Under the pieces are notes generated by a model that made no database searches, was not told where the DNA came from, and saw nothing but the letters and a program-made list of their open reading frames with translations. A DNA stretch of 64,000 bases, from NCBI RefSeq assembly GCF_008728515.1, contig NC_044984.1:93357181-93421180 (forward strand). The letters run 5' to 3'. Positions 57,301 to 64,000 of the stretch are shown one piece after another. The DNA comes from Papio anubis (lineage: Eukaryota; Chordata; Mammalia; Primates; Cercopithecidae). Numbering within the stretch: position 1 is the first letter of the stretch; each line of letters starts with the position of its first letter. A program made the translations under genes and the position numbers.

Positions 57301-60300
57301 TGGTTGGCTTCAAGGGTGTGTGACCTGTGTGGGTTACACAAGGTCCTGCAAATAGAAGGGCCTTGTGCTAGCTTTAATGTTTTGATGTTACTGGCTAAAA
57401 ATTTTTAATACTTTTTGAACAAGGGGCCCTATATTTTCATTTTGCACTGGTAGTTGGTCCTGATGAAGAATACTTTGTAGCCCATAGGGGTGGAGGCAGA
57501 GACTGGAATGCTGAACTTGGCTCTGAAGATCCAGGCCATATGTTCAGGCATGGAATAGGGAAGAGATGGAGGTGGCTTCTTCAGAGGAAATTTGGAATGT
57601 TTTAATTTTAATCACGAGAAGGGTGAATGAACAGATGTCTACTAAAATAAAAAATTTTAAGGTAGCAATTTCTGGGTAATTAGAACACAATTTTCCTTTT
57701 TGCACAGAGATAGATCATAAATGGCTGTAATCGGAGAGTTTCAGTGCTTTCTGAAGTTCATTTGTTGCAGAGCATTCAAAACTGTCTCTTCAGGCCAAAA
57801 TCCCTTGTTTACTGTGTGTGTTTTACTATTTCTGATACCAATACTTTAATAATGCCTGTTCTGTAATATTGACCTGGAGGCACTGCAAGAATGTAAATTA
57901 CTTTACATGCAAAATAAGAGCTATATTATTTTCAATGGCATTTTAGTGATTAAATGCATTTTATTGTAGTATAATTCTATTTTAGTTTAGGTCAAAGCTC
58001 GAAAGTTGAGAGTAGTATAATAAGTGTGGACATGCAAAAGATGCTGAAAGGTAGTAGAAATAATAATGTCAGACCTAGACCATCACCACCTTCCAGAACA
58101 TATATGAAAGGACTAGAAATTAATGTTAAGTGTGTATTTATTTGGGAGACTGTCCATCCTATATGAGGACATATGTCAGGGTGCTTTTCCCCAAACTTGG
58201 GCTGGCTGAGAGAAGTTTCAAGAGAATCCCTGGAACAGCTTGCAATTTGGATGCAGGGGTTGGAGTTGGTAGAGTCCAGAAGCTTTACCTGATATATGCC
58301 TGGAAAAGTCTAAAGTTCAGGGCTGGTATCTAGCTGTCCTGAAGGGTTGTGGGGAGCCAGCTATACTGTACATAAGTATAAATGCAATGCTTAAATCCAC
58401 AGATAATTTATAAAGTTTGCCTACACTTGAATACTCACATCCAGTCATTTAGTTGAAGCCTTCGGCTTTGATTAAAGTTGTTAATATTTGAAGTGTTGAC
58501 TGATGTAGCCTCCCTGGGGTGGAAATATGAATATTTCTCATTTATTATGTCCCGTGGTGAAAGCATAACCTTTTACTTAAAATAATTGGTTTGAAAATGG
58601 AATTAGAATATTCATCCTCCTATTCCTCCCCTGCAATTTGTGAATTTAGTAATTATTCTTCTTGGTTATGAGCATAAGTTACCATTTACCTTTATTCAAT
58701 ATGCACACACACACACACACACACACCACACACACACACACACACTCTCATAGAATGCAAAAAAATTAGGAAATAAAGTTATTGCAACTTTAGCAATGAG
58801 AGTGGGGTAGATAGAAGTGTGACTTTATAATGCTGATCATGAAAAACATCAAAGCAAGTCTAAATCTGATATTCATAGGATGATAGCTCGACTGCATTTA
58901 AAGCAAATAAAGTCACATTACTCAAGAATTAATGAAAAATTAGAAAGTTTCCTTTGAAAATCTCTTAGCACATCTCCAAGTGGTTAGCTTTCCTGGGAAA
59001 GCTGCAAATTAAATCCACAACATTGAAAGAATAAAACCTGACAGTCCTAAATTAAACAGTCATGTAAATATAGTTTCCAAAGCTATTAGGCAAGAAGCAA
59101 ATGATTTTCTAATCAATTTACTGTTGGAAAAATAATGCCAGATTATTTTCATGGGGCATGTGAAATAATTTTCATGTGACACATGTGGATATTGCTACCT
59201 TAGCAATCTTATTTAGTTCTACCCAAAGGTATTTAAAAAACAACCACTGATGCTGAAGTTATCTGTAATCATATCAGCAGCCTATCTCCTCATCCTCCAT
59301 TCTCTTCCCCTCCACCAGCCGACCTTTGTATCAAATGCAGGCTACACTTGCTCTTCTCTTTTCACTTAACATAGAACAACAGTTACTGGAGCAATCTGGT
59401 TCCCTTAAAACTAGCGACTCATTACAATGATTCAGGATGTGAACTTCCCTAAAAGGCTTTGCTCTAAATCAAGGTGACTGCACAGTCCCTTTTAGGCCAG
59501 AAAACAACAAATTATGCATTCTTAGTATAGGATTATTCAGCCCATATATTATATGAGACTACTTCATATTTGGGTATCTCTCTCATTAGCTGGGATAAAC
59601 AAAAGTCTTGAATTTGAGATCATTCAAAATCTTTGTGAGCCAAAAGGCATGCACACATTTTGCCTTTTTCTTATTTTAAAACCCAGTAACCCAAAACCAT
59701 CACATGAACTACCCAGTTTTACTGGGCATACAAATTTTGTTTTCTGATTTCCAAGTCTGAAGGTTCAGATCAACTTTTGTCCATAATTAACATGGACAAA
59801 ATTAATCTGCTGAGTTAAATGACATGCAAATCCTCACCATCAAGAGTGTGAACTTGCCCATAAAGTTGTCACACGGAAAATTAAATTCAATCAGCTTACT
59901 TTAAGGAAAATATACAGAGTTAGTGGTAGACACAGATGGCATGCTCCAGGCCAGAGGATTTTGGCCTCAAGGTCTAAGAGACAGTGACTATGTTTTCAAA
60001 TTTTGACACAACGCTTGTGACAGGCACTTCTCCCTGTATTGAAGCCAGAAAACTGTTAAGAGCCAACATGGCTGGAAAAGACCAATTTTCTGTCTCAGCT
60101 CAAGGCTGATTGGCCTCATGGGTGGTGTTGGATCAGTCCCTAAGCCCTGGCAGTAAAGCCAGGGGCCATCATCCCCATAGTCACTGCAGCTGTCTACAAG
60201 GTCTGGCTGCAGTCACTAAACAAGGATCTCTAGGCCACAGGTACCCCCAGCACTGGGGAAAGTGAGTGCCCAAGCTTACATCTTAAACACTAGTTCAGGG

Positions 60301-61905
60301 CTTTGGATTTTGAGAGACATAGAGCCTCACATTGTAAGTGATCCTTACTTCAGTGAAAACATATAATCGAGTCCTGTTGAAATCCATTCTTTACAATGGG
60401 AGATTATTGCTAATGCTAGCTAGGTGAATGATTCATGTGCTACCTATTATAAATATTAATTCTTCAATGGGTAGCAGTGTGATTCAGAAAATGTTACATA
60501 GGGATATTTTTCAAGCTATTCCGTTAACTCATTAACTAGGATGCAACTTAAGTTGGAAGCTTGTTTGGTTGATGTATGGAAGGTATCCCTTTAACAAACA
60601 TCTATGAGTAACCATGTGATGAGCATCAAGTTCTTGACAGAGAATTGAAATCTTAGCCTGATGAGGCCAAAAAGCAATACAGTTTCAGTTAGTTCCATAC
60701 AGTTAGTTTCATACAGACTGAATGAAACTAACCAAAGGCTTTATGTTAGACAATGAGTCTCTTCTGAAATAATGATAGCTTTTGTGAGGGCATAAGCAGC
60801 AAAAAGTTAAGAAAGAGTTACTTATGGCCATAGAATCACATTAATTTATCTATTTAATGTGACTTTTAGATTCAAGAACAATTTCAATACGATGTTCTAG
60901 AAAAGACATTCTTTTTTCAGAAAGACTTTTAAAAGGAAGGAATAATTAGTTACTAATAATAACCATCATTTAAAATAAGCAGTGGCATGTAATGTGTAGA
61001 ACCTGGACTTTTGGCAAGAAAGTGACATAAGAGTAGAACGGAGCACTTTTGAACCAGCAGAAACGTATTTATTTTATCTCTTAGTTCATGAATGACGGTT
61101 TTATTCAGTCATTTACTATAAAACTAAAACTATTTTTAAAAAATTAAGTGATTTCTCATTGTTACTGTTAAAAAGAAATGTGTGCTATGCCAAATATAAT
61201 TCAAATGCATGACTATTTTATATTTTCATGTAATTCCTTCATTTATGCTAGAAAACAACAAAAGTAAAAATGCAACGAGAAAAGTATCAAAACTATTTAT
61301 GCAGATTTAGTTGATCTCTTTGGGCTTGACTATATGGCAACATATGTTGGCCAGTTTTTATATGAAATCTATGCTAAGTGTATGAATAAAACAGAGACAA
61401 CATAAGATTAGACACTAGCTTCAGAAAATAAAATTTTGATAATACAGCAGCCTGTTTAGTAAGAATAAAAGCAGTCTCTTGGAGCGTGGGATTTGTGTAT
61501 GTGATTAAGAAATAGACAAGGAAACATAATAGAGATAGAAAACTAAAAAAATGATAATTTAAATCTTTAACAGTGAATATGAGCAAAGATCAGAATAGGA
61601 ACCTATTTATTATCATATCTATATCCTATAACTGAAAAAATTTCCTAAAAAGGAAAACACAAAAAGGCTTGGAAGATTTTCTTGGATAATGCAAAATACC
61701 CTGAGAGTTCTCTCTTTACCTCTTAGTTCCCCCACATTAAAACTTCAAAAGACAGTGACTCTGGAGCTTGAGGGAGATCAATATTTAAACCAGAAGGTGT
61801 ATCTATAAATCCCCATTGGATATCCAAACAGTTATAAAAAAAGAAAAATAAAATTTAATTTATTAAGGGTTGAATAGTTAAGGTGTCACTAAGAGACCAA
61901 CTTAC
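57301..61905. other. Repeat-poor intron block next to the exon
   Basis: About 4.6 kb without a transposon that I can name, apart from an interrupted (CA)n at 58703-58745. 59940-60340 is GC-richer and looks repeat-like (TCACTGCAGCTGTCTACAAG, GGTACCCCCAGCACTGGGGA), but I cannot assign it. Short frames lack domains. Confidence 0.5.
58703..58745. repeat. (CA)n microsatellite, one CC interruption
   Basis: About 12 CA units, an ACC break at about 58727-58729, then about 8 CA units. Confidence 0.95.
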
Positions 61906-61908
61906 ATT
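61900..61908 (-). promoter_or_regulatory. ANKS1B: 5' splice site of the ANKS1B exon
   Basis: The exon/intron junction reads AAT|GTAAGTTG on the minus strand. Intron positions +1 to +6 match the donor consensus fully. The last exon base is T rather than the usual G. Confidence 0.85.
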
Positions 61909-62058
61909 AATAAGTTCAACCTCCCAGATTTTTTTCAACAGGTCCATCGATGTGTAGCCATTAATTAGAAAGGCTTTGGTGTAGTCGCCCAGTTCAATGG
62001 AATCCAGCCACTCAGCTACAGAGGTGGGATGGTAGCCATCATGCCCAATGGGTCTCAT
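61906..62058 (-). CDS. ANKS1B: ANKS1B internal exon, first part of the second SAM domain
   Basis: Internal exon of 153 bp (51 codons), read on the minus strand. It opens with Met-Arg-Pro-Ile-Gly-His-Asp-Gly, then the SAM core with AEWLDSIELGDY, LINGYTSMDLL and KIWEVELIN. I recognise this as the start of SAM domain 2 of ANKS1B (AIDA-1/EB-1), an ankyrin-SAM-PTB scaffold at neuronal synapses that also has nuclear isoforms. SAM domains are helical protein-interaction modules. The end of the domain, including the basic nuclear-localisation segment, lies in the next exon, which I do not see in the window. The exon is bounded by AG at 62059-62060 and GT at 61904-61905. Both boundaries are phase 0: it begins at a codon start and ends after the Asn codon. 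Reading on past the donor gives unrelated sequence and a stop, as expected for intron. The Met codon is internal to the protein, not a start. The paralogue ANKS1A has a similar SAM pair; the residues and the very long introns favour ANKS1B. Confidence 0.95.
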
Positions 62059-62084
62059 CTGTAATGAAGAAAATTAAATTAGGA
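62059..62084 (-). promoter_or_regulatory. ANKS1B: 3' splice site and probable branch point of the ANKS1B exon
   Basis: On the minus strand the intron ends TTTTCTTCATTACAG just before the exon. A CCTAAT motif places a branch-point-like A at about 62079, 21 nt before the exon. The pyrimidine tract is short and A-interrupted, so the acceptor is of only moderate strength. Confidence 0.8.
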
Positions 62085-63300
62085 TTAAACTGTATACTTC
62101 GTGTCCCAACAACAGAATGCAGATTTGCCCTTGAAAATTTATTTGACATGAAGAACAGATCTTTCTGGAGATGGAAATAAGGAAAAAAGAAAACACTTTC
62201 TGATGTATTTTCACAATTCTAAATCATTAATAATTTTCATGCTGAATTAGTTTTCAAAATATACCCAGAAATTTCCAATTTAGCTGCTAGATTAACTCTA
62301 TATTTGGAAGAGCTAAACATGTCAAACTTCTGTCATAGACATTATTGGCATTCTGTTGGGTGGAATTAAAAATGATGTCAGTTGAATGGTATTAAATTCG
62401 ACACGAAGGCACCAGGAAGTGCACTTTCAACATGTAGATGATAATTCTCATATGCACAGCATCAAAGCATGTGAAAATACTGCATGACTTAAACATTCAA
62501 AGGGAATTCGTGCTTATGCAAGACATGTATTGGAGGTAGCGCAAACATGCTGGAGAAACATACTGCTGCGGTGAACCAGTAAAGGAGAGGAGGCCTTTGG
62601 GTATTTTAAGACCATGTGTTCTGCATCGACTCTACAGTATGTTAGACATGAATAGAGAACTTGCTGGCAGACAGGCATCTATTTTTTGTCAGCTATATAC
62701 AGATTTTTAAAAAATACTTTAGGAGAACAAAGAAATGTGACAGCAACATAATGTTTCTGAGTTTAAATTGGAGTGTGAAAGTAATTTAAGCAAGAGGAAC
62801 TTCTGGGTTTAAAATTTTGTATGGATTATTCTGGTCCTTTAGCTTTTATTTGAAATTGTAGCTGAATTTGTGGTTCTTGGTTTTCGAAGTGACTCACTTC
62901 TAAAACTTGGGCTGCTTTGCATGCTACGATGTATATCTAATACTTCAGTTATTAAGGGGAGCTGGCACCTCATCAACCTGATGGGGGCCTTCGGTAAAAT
63001 TCATGATGGAAACAGCAATGCTGGGCAAAACGCAACATAGATTTTCCTCTTCCTTTGATTCAAAGAGATAAATATTAATGGAAATCTATATGATTCTGAT
63101 TTGCGAGCAGAGAAAAGATTAGTCTGGGCATCAGGGATTCAGATTTTAATTTTAAACAGGGTAAGCTTTCTGTCACTGTGCACGGTTCTCATTTTTGAGA
63201 TTCTCCCTACTCCCTCATTTTAAAGTTACTTTTTCTTTTTTCCTGTTATTCCGCTCCCCATTCTAGTTTCCATTTCAAAGTTTAAATGTTCTCTGTTTTA

Positions 63301-63605
63301 TTTTATTTTATTTTTTGAGATGGAGTCTTGCTCTGTTGCCCAGGCTGAAGTGCAGTGGTGTGATCTCAGCTCACTGCAACCTCCACTTCCTGGGTTCAAG
63401 CAATTCTCATGCCTCAGCCTCCTTAGTAGCTGGAACTACAGGTGAGTGTCACCATGCCTGGCTAATTTTTGTATTTGTCTCTACTAAGAGACAGAATTTC
63501 ACCGTGTTGGCCAGGCTGGTCTTGAACTCCTGACCTCAAGTGATTCACCTGCCTTGGCTTCCTCCCAAAGTGCTGCGATTATAGGCCTGAGCCACTGCTC
63601 CTGGT
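63301..63605 (-). mobile_element. Alu SINE
   Basis: Full-length antisense Alu with a (TTTTA)n tail. TAAATGTTCTCTGTTTTA before and TAAATGTTCCCTATTTTA after (63606-63623) form the duplication. It lies in the intron just upstream of the ANKS1B exon. Confidence 0.97.
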
Positions 63606-64000
63606 CTAAATGTTCCCTATTTTAAAGTTAGAGTGCAACTTATTATTTACATTAGAGTCTGAACTTGGTCAGACTTTTGTACTTCACTTTTACATTGACT
63701 GACCCATTTCAGCTGCTCATAAAATGTTTGTTCATGTAATACTTAACTCTGTGTTTATTATGTGGCAGCTACAAATGTAAATGACAACTCAGCATTTGCA
63801 GAATGAAAGTTAGTGGCATTCACAAATACCCGGATGTTATGTATGTATAAAATTGGAGGCTAGGACCCAAAAGGGAGGCTCATAGGTATTTGGTACCTTC
63901 ATATTCTATAGAGAATTACAAAAATATTGGGGCTGGGTACATTCTCCAGGCTTTGTTAAAAGGTGGTTGAAATAACTCTGTTAACCTAAATCATCACTCT

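Larger units (their letters stand above)
1..61905 (-). other. ANKS1B: ANKS1B intron downstream (in transcript sense) of the SAM2 exon
   Basis: I see no further ANKS1B coding exon below 61906. The continuation of the SAM2 domain (Val-Leu-Lys-Ile onward) is not found, so this intron is longer than 61.9 kb. It is phase 0. All entries in this range are intronic repeats or unassigned DNA relative to the gene. Confidence 0.8.
62059..64000 (-). other. ANKS1B: ANKS1B intron upstream of the SAM2 exon (partial)
   Basis: About 1.9 kb of the preceding intron. The exon for the end of SAM1 is not recognisable here. 62085-63300 is repeat-poor AT-rich sequence with no feature I can support; a minus-strand Alu follows at 63301-63605; 63606-64000 shows nothing recognisable. 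Confidence 0.75.

Noticed and set aside
61855..61905. Extension of the SAM reading frame past the exon
   Set aside because: The frame continues about 16 codons into the intron by chance after a consensus GTAAGT donor. The known domain continues differently, so the exon ends at 61906.
61906..62058. Assignment to ANKS1A instead of ANKS1B
   Set aside because: ANKS1A has a similar SAM pair, but the residues seen match my recollection of ANKS1B SAM2, and the very long flanking introns fit ANKS1B. An alignment would settle it.

Overview
The window is primate nuclear DNA, almost certainly human. It is dense in Alu SINEs of several ages, carries a primate-type L1 3' segment and MaLR and ERV LTRs, and is littered with MIR, L2 and older L1 relics. 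It is AT-rich and CpG-poor, and no intact long reading frame belongs to a free-standing gene.

The only host coding sequence I can support is one 153-bp exon on the minus strand (61906-62058). It encodes the start of the second SAM domain of ANKS1B (AIDA-1/EB-1), a neuronal postsynaptic and nuclear scaffold protein. Its acceptor, donor and reading phase are all visible. I recognise neither neighbouring ANKS1B exon, so the rest reads as intron: about 1.9 kb of the upstream intron (62059-64000) and at least 61.9 kb of the downstream intron (1-61905). One exon in 64 kb fits the very long introns of this gene (12q23 in human).

Layout. 1-10 kb: L1, MIR and L2 relics, an MSTA-type solo LTR with an exact 5-bp duplication, an MLT1 LTR split by an Alu, a HAL1-like block and several Alus. 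10-13.2 kb: an Alu carrying a foreign 52-bp segment, followed by nested minus-strand L1 pieces. 13-23 kb: mostly unassigned sequence with MIR/L2 relics and two Alus. 23.3-25.4 kb: a 5'-truncated L1 with a 13-bp target-site duplication. 26-35 kb: two Alus, an ERV-type LTR, MLT1, L1 relics, an AT-rich tract and a second ERV LTR. 35-43 kb: repeat-poor. 43-52 kb: Alus, L2 interrupted by a 655-bp LTR with inverted termini, and a TC/TG compound microsatellite. 52-57 kb: a strong CTCF-type motif, a cryptic-exon candidate, MER5-like and HAL1-like blocks with an Alu. 57-64 kb: repeat-poor sequence around the exon, then an Alu.

I found no undescribed gene system. The observations most worth checking are the apparent templated insertion of L1 sequence inside an Alu, the near-perfect palindromic CTCF motif, the inverted Alus bracketing the SAM exon, and a well-formed but frame-incompatible cryptic exon on the gene's strand.
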